Below, in pieces: positions 1 through 8,364 of a DNA stretch of 64,000 nucleotides. This stretch comes from Micromonospora sp. C95 (GTDB lineage Bacteria; Actinomycetota; Actinomycetes; Mycobacteriales; Micromonosporaceae). A program made the position numbers and the translations under genes. Under the pieces are notes generated by a model, which was not told where the DNA came from, did no database searches, and worked only from the letters and a program-made list of their open reading frames with translations. The DNA is taken from contig NZ_JAGPXT010000001.1 in the NCBI RefSeq assembly GCF_018070465.1, forward strand, positions 434,001-498,000. The letters run 5' to 3'. Within the stretch, counting starts at the first letter, position 1. Each line of letters begins with the position of its first letter.

Positions 1-115
1 CGGCGTGATCACCGAGGTAGGCGTAGAGCTGCACCGCGACCCGCTGGAAGTGGGCCTGATAGAACTCGCTGAAACCCACCGGCGGTGGGTCGGCCCCTGG
101 TGGCGCTCCGGTCAT
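1..115 (-). CDS. ECF RNA polymerase sigma factor, SigE-like (N-terminal fragment, runs off window)
   Basis: Reading the minus strand from the ATG at 113-115 gives 38 codons ending at the window edge. After a Pro/Gly-rich start the peptide contains [20 protein letters not shown], which resembles the first helices of sigma region 2 in the small SigE-type ECF sigma factors of Actinobacteria. Such proteins direct RNA polymerase to stress or envelope promoters. Only the extreme N-terminus is visible, so the subgroup and any anti-sigma partner cannot be judged. It is divergent from the rhodanese gene, with about 106 nt between the starts. Confidence 0.7.
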   Translation of the reverse strand, partial: MTGAPPGADPPPVGFSEFYQAHFQRVAVQLYAYLGDHA

Positions 116-208
116 GGCGGTCCTCGTGGTCGGCGGCAGTCAGGAGTGTCACGCCTGGCGGAGCAGATCCGCTGCACCCGAATTCCGATGGCCGACCGCG
201 GCCCGGCG

Positions 209-214
209 TACTTT
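209..214 (+). promoter_or_regulatory. Possible -10 element (TACTTT) for a leaderless rhodanese transcript
   Basis: TACTTT lies 7 nt before the ATG at 222, the spacing expected if transcription begins at or next to the start codon. GGGGAA directly before the ATG could instead be a very close ribosome binding site, so the leaderless reading is an inference. Confidence 0.35.
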
Positions 215-221
215 GGGGAAC

Positions 222-1112
222 ATGTCTGTGCCGAACGATCCCGATCCCCGACTTCAGTCGTACGCGGACCCGCAGCGACTGGTCACCACCGACTGGCTGG
301 CCGAGCATCTGGGCGACGACGGTCTCGTGGTCGTCGAGTCCGACGAGGACGTACTGCTCTATGACAGCGGCCACATCCCAGGTGCCGTCAAGGTCGACTG
401 GCATCTGGAGCTGAACGACCAGGTGACCCGGGACTACCTGGACGCCGAACGGTTCGCCGAACTCTGTGCCGCCAAGGGCATCGGCCGTGACGACACGGTC
501 GTGTTCTACGGCGACAACTTCAACTGGTGGGCCGCGTACGCCCTCTGGGTCTTCACTCTCTTCGGTCACCAGGACGTGCGGCTGCTCGACGGCGGCCGGC
601 AGAAGTGGATCGCCGAGGGGCGGGAGCTGACCCGCGACAAGCCGACCCGGCCCCGGGCCGACTATCCGGTGCCGCAGCGCGACGACGCGCCGGTGCGGGC
701 CTTCCGCGAGGAGGTGTCGGCGCACGTCGACGCCGGCCGGCCGCTTGTCGACGTGCGGTCGCCGGGCGAGTACACCGGCGAGATGCTGCACATGCCGGAC
801 TATCCGCAGGAGGGCGCGCTGCGCGGCGGGCACATCCCAGGCGCGGTGAGCAAGCCGTGGAAGTCCGCCGCCAACGACGACGGCACCTTCAAGTCGGCCG
901 ACGAGCTACGCGCCATCTACGCCGACCAGCTCGGCCTGAGTGCCGACGACGACGTGATCGCCTACTGCCGCATCGGCGAACGCTCCAGCCACACCTGGTT
1001 CGTCCTGCGACACCTGCTCGGCTACCCGAAGGTCCGCAACTACGACGGCTCCTGGACCGAGTGGGGCAACCTAGTCCGCGCCCCCGTAGTAAAGGGCCCC
1101 AACCCGAGGTGA
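222..1112 (+). CDS. Thiosulfate sulfurtransferase (two-domain rhodanese, CysA2/SseA type)
   Basis: Encodes 296 aa with two rhodanese modules. The first (about residues 15-140) contains [13 protein letters not shown] and lacks a catalytic cysteine. The second (about 165-290) contains [10 protein letters not shown] and the active-site loop CRIGER with Cys249, which carries the persulfide during transfer of sulfane sulfur from thiosulfate to an acceptor. The loop [17 protein letters not shown] and the tail [10 protein letters not shown] match my recollection of the mycobacterial CysA2/CysA3 type closely. The protein is cytosolic. I chose the ATG at 222 because the reading frame upstream has no family similarity. 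The physiological acceptor is not shown by the sequence. Confidence 0.88.
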   Translation: MSVPNDPDPRLQSYADPQRLVTTDWLAEHLGDDGLVVVESDEDVLLYDSGHIPGAVKVDWHLELNDQVTRDYLDAERFAELCAAKGIGRDDTVVFYGDNFNWWAAYALWVFTLFGHQDVRLLDGGRQKWIAEGRELTRDKPTRPRADYPVPQRDDAPVRAFREEVSAHVDAGRPLVDVRSPGEYTGEMLHMPDYPQEGALRGGHIPGAVSKPWKSAANDDGTFKSADELRAIYADQLGLSADDDVIAYCRIGERSSHTWFVLRHLLGYPKVRNYDGSWTEWGNLVRAPVVKGPNPR

Positions 1113-1118
1113 CGCCAT

Positions 1119-1179
1119 GTTGACCATGAGGTTAGCGGCAGAAACAAAGATCAACCATGCCGCTAACCTCATGATCAAC
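1119..1179. repeat. Long imperfect palindrome, subfamily A copy 1
   Basis: Two 22-nt arms (1119-1140 and 1158-1179) match as an inverted repeat at 21 of 22 positions around a 17-nt spacer. The core is ATGAGGTTAGCGGCA. The same arms and an AGATCAA-containing spacer recur at 62223-62285. The right arm supplies the stop codon of the TetR gene ending at 1175. It lies between convergent genes, so it may also act as a terminator, but there is no T-tract. Confidence 0.85.
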
Positions 1180-1942
1180 GCAGTGGGGGGCGGTGCGGGT
1201 CGGGGTCGTTCAGGTAGCGCTGGATGGTGGGGGCGAGCCAGGTGATCAGGTCGGCAGGGGAGATGTCGACCATCGGGGGTAGGCGCAGGACGTAGCGGGT
1301 CAGGGCGACGCCGAGCAGTTGACTGGCGACCAGGCCGGCGCGCCGGGGGGCCTCGGCGGGGTCGGCGACCACCCGGCCGACCGCCACGCCGAGCTGGGTG
1401 GTGAAGATGGCGCGTACCCGCTCCGCCCCGCTCGGGTTGGTGCTCGCCGTGCGCAGCAGCGCCGGCAGAGTGGCATCGCCCTCCCACCGGGTGAAGAAGT
1501 AGCTGACCAGTTCCGTGCCGAGGCGGTCGGCCGGTACGCCGCTGAGGTCGGGCAGTCGTAGGTCGAACTCGGCCGCCGTGGCGAACAGGTTCTCCTTGCT
1601 GCCGTAGTACCGCATCACCATCGACGGGTCGATCCGGGCGTCCGCAGCGATGGCCCGGATCGTCGCGCGGTCGTACCCGTCGGCGGCGAATCGTTCCCGC
1701 GCGGCCCGCAGGATGGCCGCCCGGGTCGCCGCCGCGCTGCGCCGCCCGCCAGCCGCCGAAGATCCAGCGCCGGGTCGCCCGCCATCCGCCGAAGATCCAG
1801 CGTTGGGTCGTTCGCCGCCCGCCGACGATCCGGCGTTGGGTCGCTCGCCGCCAGCCGTCGTCGGTCCGGGGGCGCGGCGCCCGCCGTCGGCCGTCGGCTC
1901 CGCGAGCGGTTGCCGAGCCTGTTCCGGTACGCCCTCCGTCAT
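1175..1942 (-). CDS. TetR-family repressor with repetitive N-terminal extension
   Basis: 255 aa. Residues 1-65 are a low-complexity tail built from 11-residue units (AGGERPNAGSS). The TetR helix-turn-helix follows: ATRAAILRAARERFAADGYD, then IAADARIDPSMVMRYYGSKE at about 90-115, and an all-helical ligand domain to the end. It is divergent from an FAD-dependent monooxygenase, and the intergenic region holds three related palindromes, so repression of itself and of the monooxygenase is likely. The inducer is unknown; aromatic or antibiotic-like monooxygenase substrates are plausible in this arrangement. The stop codon lies inside the palindromic repeat at 1119-1179. Confidence 0.85.
   Translation of the reverse strand: MTEGVPEQARQPLAEPTADGGRRAPGPTTAGGERPNAGSSAGGERPNAGSSADGGRPGAGSSAAGGRRSAAATRAAILRAARERFAADGYDRATIRAIAADARIDPSMVMRYYGSKENLFATAAEFDLRLPDLSGVPADRLGTELVSYFFTRWEGDATLPALLRTASTNPSGAERVRAIFTTQLGVAVGRVVADPAEAPRRAGLVASQLLGVALTRYVLRLPPMVDISPADLITWLAPTIQRYLNDPDPHRPPLR
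1757..1855 (-). repeat. In-frame 33-bp tandem repeat in the TetR N-terminus
   Basis: Residues 30-62 of the TetR protein are three consecutive 11-aa units (AGGERPNAGSS twice, then ADGGRPGAGSS). Degenerate copies flank them on both sides. This is a coding minisatellite in a region that should be disordered. Confidence 0.8.
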
Positions 1943-1956
1943 GTGACCGACGGTAT

Positions 1957-2028
1957 GCCAACGACTGTTGACTTGCTAATCCAGGGCCACCTACTGTTGC
2001 CAACAAGCGTTGGCCAACAAGCGTTGGC
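1957..2028. promoter_or_regulatory. Operator cluster and promoter between TetR and monooxygenase
   Basis: GCCAACaagcGTTGGC occurs twice, at 1999-2014 and 2013-2028, overlapping by two bases. An imperfect third copy, GCCAACgactGTTGAC, is at 1957-1972, with its centre 42 bp (about four helical turns) from the next. A plausible promoter for the monooxygenase is TTGACT (1968-1973) and TACTGT (1992-1997). The sites therefore overlap the -35 and lie just after the -10, as expected for TetR repression. Confidence 0.7.
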
Positions 2029-2048
2029 AATCCGTCGAGGAGGTCGTC

Positions 2049-3233
2049 ATGCTGCCCCAACGAACGGACGTCCTGGTCGTCGGCGCGGGCCCGACCGGGC
2101 TCACCGCCGCACTCACCCTGGCTCGGCGAGGGGTCGAGGTGACCGTGGTCGACAAGCGGGAAGCGCCGGCGGTAACCTCGCGGGCCGCGGTGGTGCACGC
2201 GTACACCCTGGAGGTGCTCGACCGGATCGGGGCCGGCGAGACGCTTGCGGCCCGGGGGCTGCGGTCGGCCCGATTCAGTGTCCGCGACCGGGACCGGGTG
2301 CTGGTCACCGTGCCGTTCGGCGGGCTGCCCAGCCGCCACCGGTACGCGCTGATGGTCTCCCAGTCGGTGACCGAGGAGGTGCTCACCGATCGGCTGGCCG
2401 AGGCCGGCGTACGGGTGCTGCGGCCGTACCGGCTCACCGGCCTGCACCGCGACGGCGACGGCTCGGTGGCCGACCTCGACGGCACGAGCGTGCGCGCACG
2501 GTGGGTGGTCGGCGCCGACGGTATCAACAGCACCGTCCGCGAGCTGGCCGGCATCACCTTCACCGGGCCGTCCGGTTCAGAGGAGTCGTTCGTGCTGGCC
2601 GACGTACGCGTCGACAGCGGCCTGCCCCGCGACGGCGCGTCGATCTTCCTCGCCCGGGGCGGGCCGCTGGTCTGGGCACCACTGCCCGACGGCCGGGTAC
2701 GCCTCGTCGCCACCGTCACCGATCCGCCGGCCGAGCCGGACGCGGCCTATCTGCAACGCCTGCTCGACGAGCGTGGCCCCCGGCAACGGCCGGACCAGGT
2801 GCGCGAGGTGCTCTGGTCCTCGCGCTTCCGACTGCACCGACGGGTCGCCGGGACGTTCCGCTCCGGGCCGGTGCTGCTGGCCGGCGACGCCGGACACGTG
2901 CACAGCCCGGCCGGCGGGCAGGGCATGAACCTCGGCATCAGTGATGCGGTCGACCTCGGCGAGACCCTGGCGGACGTGCTGGCCGGGGCCGACGAGACCC
3001 GGCTCGACCAGTACGCGGCCCGACGCCGCCCGCTCGCGCACGAGGTGGCCAGCTTCGCCGACCGGCTGACCCGGCTGGCCACCGTGCCGCCGGCCGGCCG
3101 GCCGGCCCGGGATCTGCTGCTCCGGCTGGTCTCGGTGCTGCCGCCGGTCCGGCACCGGATCGCGCTGCGGCTCTCCGGCCTCGACCAACGCCCGACGTCA
3201 GGCACCGTTCCCGGCAGTCGGACCGACGGGTAA
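2049..3233 (+). CDS. FAD-dependent monooxygenase (PheA/TfdB, p-hydroxybenzoate hydroxylase fold)
   Basis: 394 aa. The N-terminus has the FAD Rossmann motif DVLVVGAGPTGLTAALTLAR (GxGxxG), the middle has the DG-type motif WVVGADGINSTVRE (about 155-170), and the C-terminal third has the second FAD motif LLAGDAGHVHSPAGGQGMN. These define the flavoprotein aromatic hydroxylase family, which uses NAD(P)H and O2 to hydroxylate aromatic or polyketide substrates. I chose ATG 2049 because GAGGAGG at 2037-2043 is well placed; an upstream in-frame ATG at 2010 lies inside the operator. It is probably controlled by the divergent TetR gene. The substrate cannot be predicted. Confidence 0.87.
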   Translation: MLPQRTDVLVVGAGPTGLTAALTLARRGVEVTVVDKREAPAVTSRAAVVHAYTLEVLDRIGAGETLAARGLRSARFSVRDRDRVLVTVPFGGLPSRHRYALMVSQSVTEEVLTDRLAEAGVRVLRPYRLTGLHRDGDGSVADLDGTSVRARWVVGADGINSTVRELAGITFTGPSGSEESFVLADVRVDSGLPRDGASIFLARGGPLVWAPLPDGRVRLVATVTDPPAEPDAAYLQRLLDERGPRQRPDQVREVLWSSRFRLHRRVAGTFRSGPVLLAGDAGHVHSPAGGQGMNLGISDAVDLGETLADVLAGADETRLDQYAARRRPLAHEVASFADRLTRLATVPPAGRPARDLLLRLVSVLPPVRHRIALRLSGLDQRPTSGTVPGSRTDG

Positions 3234-3275
3234 CCACGGCTCCACGCTGTCGACGGTCGGGTCTACGCTGGCCCG

Positions 3276-3902
3276 GTGACGGTGGAGCAGCAGGCCCGGG
3301 GCGCGTCCGGCGGGGCCACGGGGGCGGGACGACGCCGATCCCGCAAGGACGAGATTCTTGAGATCGCCGTGGGTCTCTTCGCCTCCCGGGGCTACCACGG
3401 TGTGTCGATGGACGACATCGGCGCGGCTGCCGGGGTGACCGGCCCGGCGCTCTACCACCACTTCGCCGGCAAGGAAGCGATGCTCGTCGCCGCGCTGACG
3501 CCGGTGAGTGAGGGACTGCTCGACGGCGGGCGGCAGCGCTGCGCCGCCCATCCCGGCGACCCGCGTGCCGCGCTGGAGTCGCTCATCGACTTCCACGTCG
3601 ACTTCGCGCTCGCCAATCCGGCCGTCATCGCGCTGCACCTGCACGAACTGGACCGACTGCCGGAGGAGCCCAGGCGGCGCATCCGCCGCCTTCAGCGGCT
3701 CTACGTCGAGGAGTGGGTCACCGTGCTGACCGCCCTGCACCCGGGGCTGCCCGACGGCGAGGCGCGGGTGCTGGCACACGCCGCCTTCGGCCTGATGAAC
3801 TCCACCCCGTTCCTCGGCGGTGAGGTCGACCACCGGCGGCGGGCCGAGCTGCTGCGCGCCGCCACGCTGGCCGCGCTGCTCGCCCCCACCGAGCCCGCCT
3901 GA
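3276..3902 (+). CDS. TetR-family regulator upstream of acyl-CoA catabolic genes
   Basis: 208 aa from a GTG. The DNA-binding domain is clear: KDEILEIAVGLFASRGYHGV and IGAAAGVTGPALYHHFAGKE at about residues 25-70. It is followed by a helical effector domain with a His-rich stretch (ALHLHELDRL). A TACGCT -10 at 3264-3269 ends 6 nt before the GTG, suggesting a leaderless transcript. It heads a same-strand run of biotin carboxylase, HMG-CoA lyase, carboxyltransferase and acyl-CoA dehydrogenase, so it is probably their local regulator. The palindrome before the carboxyltransferase (about 6717-6732) is a candidate binding site. The effector is presumably an acyl-CoA (inference). Confidence 0.83.
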   Translation: MTVEQQARGASGGATGAGRRRSRKDEILEIAVGLFASRGYHGVSMDDIGAAAGVTGPALYHHFAGKEAMLVAALTPVSEGLLDGGRQRCAAHPGDPRAALESLIDFHVDFALANPAVIALHLHELDRLPEEPRRRIRRLQRLYVEEWVTVLTALHPGLPDGEARVLAHAAFGLMNSTPFLGGEVDHRRRAELLRAATLAALLAPTEPA

Positions 3903-4101
3903 CCGTCGCCGCCCGGCTCACGCCGGCCCGACCGCTCTCCGGCACCTGTGTCGGGCCTGCCGCTGCCACGAAGCCACCGATCGGGGCCGCCACCGCGGAG
4001 GGTCTGCACTGCACCCCGGCGTCGGCAGGGGGTCTTTCTCGCCTCCGGTGTGACGTGATTGGCTAGCCCGCGTCCCACCCAATGGAACGCGCGGAGGAAA
4101 C

Positions 4102-5469
4102 ATGATCGAGTCGCTGCTGGTCGCCAACCGGGGTGAGATCGCCCGCCGGATCATCCGCACCGCCCGGCGGCTCGGGGTACGCGCGATCGCGGTGCACTCG
4201 GAAGCCGACGCCGACCTGCCCTTCGTCGCCGAGGCCGACGAGGCCGTCTGCGTTGGGCCGGCCAACCCGGCACAGAGCTACCGCAACACCGAGGCGATCA
4301 TCGCCGCTGCCCGGTCGACCGACGCGCAGGCGATCCACCCCGGTTACGGCTTCCTGTCGGAGAACGCCGACTTCGCCCGTACCGTCGAGGCCAGCGGGCT
4401 GATCTGGGTCGGGCCCGGCGCGGACGCGATAAGCGCGATGGGCGACAAGATCAATGCGCGGAATCTGATGGCGGCGGCCGGCGTGCCGGTGGCGGCCGGA
4501 ACCACCGAGCCGTCGGCCGACCTCGCGGCGGCGGTCGCGGCGGCGGCGGAGATCGGCTACCCGGTGATGGTGAAGGCCGCCGCCGGTGGTGGCGGCATGG
4601 GCATGGGCGTCGCGGTCGACGAGGCCGCGCTGCGCACCGAGTACGACAAGGTGCGCGCCTTCGCCGAGCGGATGTTCGGCGACGGCTCGGTGCTGCTGGA
4701 GCGGTACTTCCCCCGGGTGCGGCACGTCGAGGTGCAGATCCTCGGCCTGGCCGACGGCCGGGTGCTGGCGCTGGGCGAGCGGGAGTGCTCGGTGCAGCGG
4801 CGCAACCAGAAGCTGGTGGAGGAGTCGCCCTCCCCGGCGGTGACGCCGGAACTACGCACCCGCCTGCTCGCCGCCGCGGTGCGGGCGGGCGAGGCGGTTG
4901 GCTACCGCAACGCGGGCACGGTCGAGTGCCTGTTGGTTCCGCGTCAGCGGGACGTCGAGGGGGATGGCTCCGGCGCTGACGAATTCTTCTTCCTGGAGAT
5001 GAACACCCGGCTTCAGGTGGAGCATCCGGTGACCGAGCTGGTGCACGGCATCGACCTGGTGGAGGAGCAACTGCGGGTGGCCGCCGGTCTGCCGCCGACC
5101 TTCGACCCAGACGCGCTGACCGTGCGCGGGCACGCCATCGAGCTGCGGGTCAACGCCGAGGACCCGAAGCGGTTCCTGCCCGGCCCCGGCACGATCAGGA
5201 CCTGGGTGGAGCCGACCGGTGAGGGCGTACGTGTCGACTCCGGCTACGCCGAGGGCAACACCGTCACCCCGTTCTACGACAGCCTGATGGCGAAGCTCAT
5301 CGTGCACGGCGAGGACCGGACCGAGGCCCTCGCCCGCGCCCGCGCGGCGGTAGCCGCCTTCGACCTCTCCGGCCCCAAGCACAACCTCCCCTTCTTCACC
5401 GACCTCCTGGAGAACCAGGAATTCCTCTCCGGCGACTACGACACCGGAATCGTCTCCCGCCTCCGCTGA
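4102..5469 (+). CDS. Biotin carboxylase subunit of an acyl-CoA carboxylase (no BCCP domain)
   Basis: 455 aa. It begins with the biotin-carboxylase N-terminal motif LVANRGEIARRI, has the ATP-grasp glycine loop KAAAGGGGMGMG (about 155-170) and the carboxylation-site block EMNTRLQVEHPVTELVHG (about 290-310), and ends at the normal end of the BC domain (GDYDTGIVSRLR). ATP and bicarbonate are used to carboxylate biotin on a carrier. Actinobacterial alpha chains usually continue into a biotin carrier domain with an AMKM motif; here the stop comes first and the palindrome at 5500-5554 follows. GGAGGAAAC precedes the ATG. The neighbours suggest methylcrotonyl-CoA carboxylase, but another acyl-CoA substrate is possible. 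Confidence 0.9.
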   Translation: MIESLLVANRGEIARRIIRTARRLGVRAIAVHSEADADLPFVAEADEAVCVGPANPAQSYRNTEAIIAAARSTDAQAIHPGYGFLSENADFARTVEASGLIWVGPGADAISAMGDKINARNLMAAAGVPVAAGTTEPSADLAAAVAAAAEIGYPVMVKAAAGGGGMGMGVAVDEAALRTEYDKVRAFAERMFGDGSVLLERYFPRVRHVEVQILGLADGRVLALGERECSVQRRNQKLVEESPSPAVTPELRTRLLAAAVRAGEAVGYRNAGTVECLLVPRQRDVEGDGSGADEFFFLEMNTRLQVEHPVTELVHGIDLVEEQLRVAAGLPPTFDPDALTVRGHAIELRVNAEDPKRFLPGPGTIRTWVEPTGEGVRVDSGYAEGNTVTPFYDSLMAKLIVHGEDRTEALARARAAVAAFDLSGPKHNLPFFTDLLENQEFLSGDYDTGIVSRLR

Positions 5470-5499
5470 CCGTCCCCTCCACCCACCCCCCGGCAGGTT

Positions 5500-5554
5500 G
5501 ATCATGAAGTTGTTGTGCCTCGCCCGGCGTGTCGTGGACAACAACTTCATGATC
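5500..5554. repeat. Long palindrome, subfamily B copy 1
   Basis: The 17-nt arms at 5500-5516 (GATCATGAAGTTGTTGT) and 5538-5554 are perfect inverted copies around a 21-nt spacer. The spacer shares CGGCGTGTCG with the reverse complement of the spacer in the copy at 57541-57595, which shows the two are one element family and not chance hairpins. It lies 30 nt after the biotin carboxylase stop. Confidence 0.88.
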
Positions 5555-5643
5555 GCCGGGGGAAAGGGGTGGGGATGAGGTGGGGTGGGGCGTGACATGC
5601 TGGGGGTGGTTGGGGGCGGGGTGTGTTACAGCGAGGTGGCTGG

Positions 5644-6564
5644 GTGGCGGAGATGCCGGAGTACGTGTCCATTCGTGAGGTCGGGCCGCGCGACGGGTTG
5701 CAGAACGAGGCGCCGATCCCGACCGACGCCAAGGTGCGGCTGCTCGACGCGCTCTCCCGCACGGGGGTACGACGGATCGAGGCGGTGTCGTTCGTGCATC
5801 CCCGGGCGATCCCGCAGATGGCCGACGCGGACGAGGTGTGGCGACGGGCGCAGCGGGTCGACGGGGTGCGCTACTCGGCACTCGTGCCGAACACGCGCGG
5901 CGCGCAGCGTGCCCTGGCCGCCGGCTTCACCGAGATCGAGGTGGTCGTCTCGGCCAGCGACACGCACAACCGGCGCAACGTCAACCGGTCCACCGACGAG
6001 TCCCTCGACGACATCGCCGAGTTGATCGACCTGCTGCACGGCGCCGGTGCCCGCGCCGAAGTGATCGTCGCGACCAGCTTCGGCTGCCCGTACGAGGGAG
6101 ACACCGACCCGGCGCGGGTGGCCGCCATCGTGGACCGGGTGGTTCGCGACGGCGCCGACCGCGTCGCGTTCGGCGACACCACCGGCATGGGTACGCCCCG
6201 ACGGGTCCGTGACCTGCTCACCGCCGTACGCGACCGCAACGCCGACGTGCCGCTGCTGCTGCACTTCCACAACACCCGGGGCACCGCGCTGGCCAACCTG
6301 CTGACCGCCCTGGAACTCGGGGTCACCGAGTTCGACGCCAGCGTCGGCGGACTGGGCGGCTGCCCGTACGCGCCCGGGGCCAGTGGCAACCTGGCTACCG
6401 AGGAGGCGGTGCACATGCTGCACGACATGGGCATCGACACCGGCATCGACCTGGACGCCCTCATCGAGGTCGCCGAGCTGGCCGAGTACCTGACCGCCCG
6501 CACCCTCCCCTCCGCCATCCTCCGCGCCGGCCCCCGCACCCGCCTAACTCCACTGCCCACCTGA
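5644..6564 (+). CDS. Hydroxymethylglutaryl-CoA lyase
   Basis: About 306 aa. It is a TIM-barrel lyase with the N-terminal catalytic segment IREVGPRDGLQNE (Arg-Asp), the metal-binding HFHN in LLLHFHNTRG, and the signature GGLGGCPYAPGASGN with the active-site cysteine. HMG-CoA is cleaved to acetyl-CoA and acetoacetate, the last step of leucine breakdown. GTG 5644 has GAGGTGG at 5633-5639. The ATG at 5653 (MPEYVSIREVG) is an equally reasonable start, and the start at 5623 is less likely. It sits between the two carboxylase subunit genes, the classic liu-type arrangement, although palindromic repeats now separate the genes. Confidence 0.9.
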   Translation: MAEMPEYVSIREVGPRDGLQNEAPIPTDAKVRLLDALSRTGVRRIEAVSFVHPRAIPQMADADEVWRRAQRVDGVRYSALVPNTRGAQRALAAGFTEIEVVVSASDTHNRRNVNRSTDESLDDIAELIDLLHGAGARAEVIVATSFGCPYEGDTDPARVAAIVDRVVRDGADRVAFGDTTGMGTPRRVRDLLTAVRDRNADVPLLLHFHNTRGTALANLLTALELGVTEFDASVGGLGGCPYAPGASGNLATEEAVHMLHDMGIDTGIDLDALIEVAELAEYLTARTLPSAILRAGPRTRLTPLPT

Positions 6565-6587
6565 CCGCCCCACCCCCACCACCCCGG

Positions 6588-6667
6588 CCACGCGATCTTG
6601 CACTTTCGGTCGGGGTAGATCCATTGTTGTCCGACATTTCGGCGACCGAAAGTGCAAGATCGCGTGG
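6588..6667. repeat. Long perfect palindrome, subfamily C
   Basis: The 24-nt arms at 6588-6611 and 6644-6667 are perfect inverted copies, with core GCGATCTTGCACTTTCGGTC, around a 32-nt spacer. Its arm sequence differs from subfamilies A and B, but size and intergenic setting, flanked by C- and G-rich tracts, are the same. Confidence 0.88.
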
Positions 6668-6713
6668 GGCTGGGGAGGGTGGTGGGTGGTGCGGGGGTGG
6701 GTGAGGGTGGGGT

Positions 6714-6732
6714 AGCCTAACGATCGTTCAGG
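6714..6732 (+). promoter_or_regulatory. -10 element with overlapping palindromic operator
   Basis: TAGCCT (6714-6719) is a good -10, and the palindrome ACGATCGT (6720-6727), extended as CCTACGATCGTTCAGG, covers the expected transcription start. This position suits a TetR-type repressor such as the one encoded at 3276-3902. No second copy was seen before 3276, 4102 or 8365. Confidence 0.5.
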
Positions 6733-6753
6733 TTGCGTGGGTTGGGGGCCGTG

Positions 6754-8286
6754 GTGACGGGTGACGGTGAGGTGCTGGAGCAGCTGCGCAAGCGGGTCCG
6801 GGCCGGCGGCGCGGAGAAGTACCACGCGGCGAACGCGGCCAAGGGCAAGCTGTTCGCGCGGGAGCGGGTCGCGCTGCTGGTCGACGAGGGCTCCTTCGTC
6901 GAGGACGGGCTCTACGCCAACGCCCTCGCCGAGGGGCTGCCGGCGGACGGCGTGGTCACCGGCACCGCCACCGTCGACGGTCGTCAGGTCTGCCTGATGG
7001 CCAACGACTCCACCGTCAAGGCCGGCAGCTGGGGCGCCCGCACCGTCGAGAAGATCATCCGGATCATCGAGCGGGCGTACGACACCGGCGTCCCGATGGT
7101 CTACCTGGTCGACTCGGCGGGTGCCCGGATCACCGACCAGGTCGAGCTGTTCCCCGGGCGGCGCGGCGCCGGGAAGATCTTCTGGAACCAGGTCCGCGCC
7201 TCCGGCTCGATCCCCCAGGTCTGCGCGCTGTTCGGGCCGAGCGCGGCCGGCGGGGCGTACATTCCGGCGTTCTGCGACGTGGTCGCCATGGTCGAGGGCA
7301 ACGCCAGCATGTACCTCGGCTCGGACCGGATGGTCGAGATGGTCACCGGTGAGAAGACCACCCTCGAAGCGATGGGCGGAGCGCGGGTGCACTGCGCCGA
7401 GTCCGGCGTCGGGCACTTCCTCTGCAAGTCCGAGGCGGAGGCGCTCGACGTGGTGAAGCGCTACCTGTCGTACCTGCCGCCGAACTGGACGCAGCAGCCG
7501 CCCGCCGCTCCCGCCGTCGAGGCACCGGCAAAGGCCGACCTCGCCGCGCTGGTGCCGGCGAGCGAGCGGCAGGCCTTCGACATGCGGCGGTACGTCAAGG
7601 GCCTGCTCGACGAGGAGAGCTTCTTCGAGATCCAGGCCCTCTGGGCCAAGGAGTTGACCATCGGGTTCGGTCGGCTGAACGGCGAGGTCGTCGGCGTGGT
7701 CGGCAACAACTCGATGTTCAAGGGCGGGGTGCTCTTCGTCGACTCGGCCGACAAGGCGACCCGGTTCGTGCAGCTCTGCGACGCGTTCAACGTGCCGCTG
7801 CTGTTCCTGAGCGACGTGCCCGGCTTCATGGTCGGCAGCGCCGTGGAGAAGCAGGGCATCATCCGGCACGGCGCGAAGATGATCACTGCGATCTCCGAGG
7901 CGACCGTGCCGAAGATCTGCGTGGTGGTGCGCAAGGCGTACGGCGCCGGCCTCTACGCCATGGCCGGTCCGGGCTTCGAACCGGATGCCACCATCGCCCT
8001 GCCCACGGCGAAGATCGCGGTGATGGGTGCGGAGGCCGCGGTGAACGCCGTCTACGCCAACAAGATCGCCGCCATCGAGGACGAAACCGAGCGGGCCGCG
8101 TTCGTCGCCGCGAAGCGCGAGGAGTACGAGCGGGACATCGACGTCGTAAGGCTCGCCAGCGAGCTGGTGGTCGACGCCATCGTCGAGCCGCAGGAACTGC
8201 GCGCGGAACTGGTACGCCGGTTCGCCGCCTCCCGAAGCAAGCAGCGGCACTTCTCCCGACGGCGGCACGGCGTCACCCCGGTCTGA
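6754..8286 (+). CDS. Acyl-CoA carboxylase beta (carboxyltransferase) subunit, methylcrotonyl-CoA type
   Basis: About 510 aa. It carries the two crotonase-like halves of a biotin-dependent carboxyltransferase. The N half contains VYLVDSAGARITDQ and FGPSAAGGAYIPAFCD. The C half contains FLSDVPGFMVGSAVEKQGII and VVRKAYGAGLYAMAGPGFEP. It moves CO2 from carboxybiotin to an acyl-CoA. The sequence lacks any biotin attachment motif, as does its presumed partner at 4102. Start is ambiguous: TTG 6733, GTG 6751 and GTG 6754 are in frame; I prefer the GTG pair because the TTG is only a few bases after the predicted transcription start. Position next to HMG-CoA lyase favours leucine catabolism. Confidence 0.88.
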   Translation: MTGDGEVLEQLRKRVRAGGAEKYHAANAAKGKLFARERVALLVDEGSFVEDGLYANALAEGLPADGVVTGTATVDGRQVCLMANDSTVKAGSWGARTVEKIIRIIERAYDTGVPMVYLVDSAGARITDQVELFPGRRGAGKIFWNQVRASGSIPQVCALFGPSAAGGAYIPAFCDVVAMVEGNASMYLGSDRMVEMVTGEKTTLEAMGGARVHCAESGVGHFLCKSEAEALDVVKRYLSYLPPNWTQQPPAAPAVEAPAKADLAALVPASERQAFDMRRYVKGLLDEESFFEIQALWAKELTIGFGRLNGEVVGVVGNNSMFKGGVLFVDSADKATRFVQLCDAFNVPLLFLSDVPGFMVGSAVEKQGIIRHGAKMITAISEATVPKICVVVRKAYGAGLYAMAGPGFEPDATIALPTAKIAVMGAEAAVNAVYANKIAAIEDETERAAFVAAKREEYERDIDVVRLASELVVDAIVEPQELRAELVRRFAASRSKQRHFSRRRHGVTPV

Positions 8287-8364
8287 GTCGTCCGTCCGGC
8301 ACCAGCACGTTCCCGTCCCGGCCTCACGAGCGCCCGGCGGGCCGTCCACACAGGAGGAAACCCG

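Noticed and set aside
1071..2447. 458-codon minus-strand frame over the TetR/monooxygenase region
   Set aside because: It crosses a palindromic repeat, an operator region and two recognised genes in other frames.
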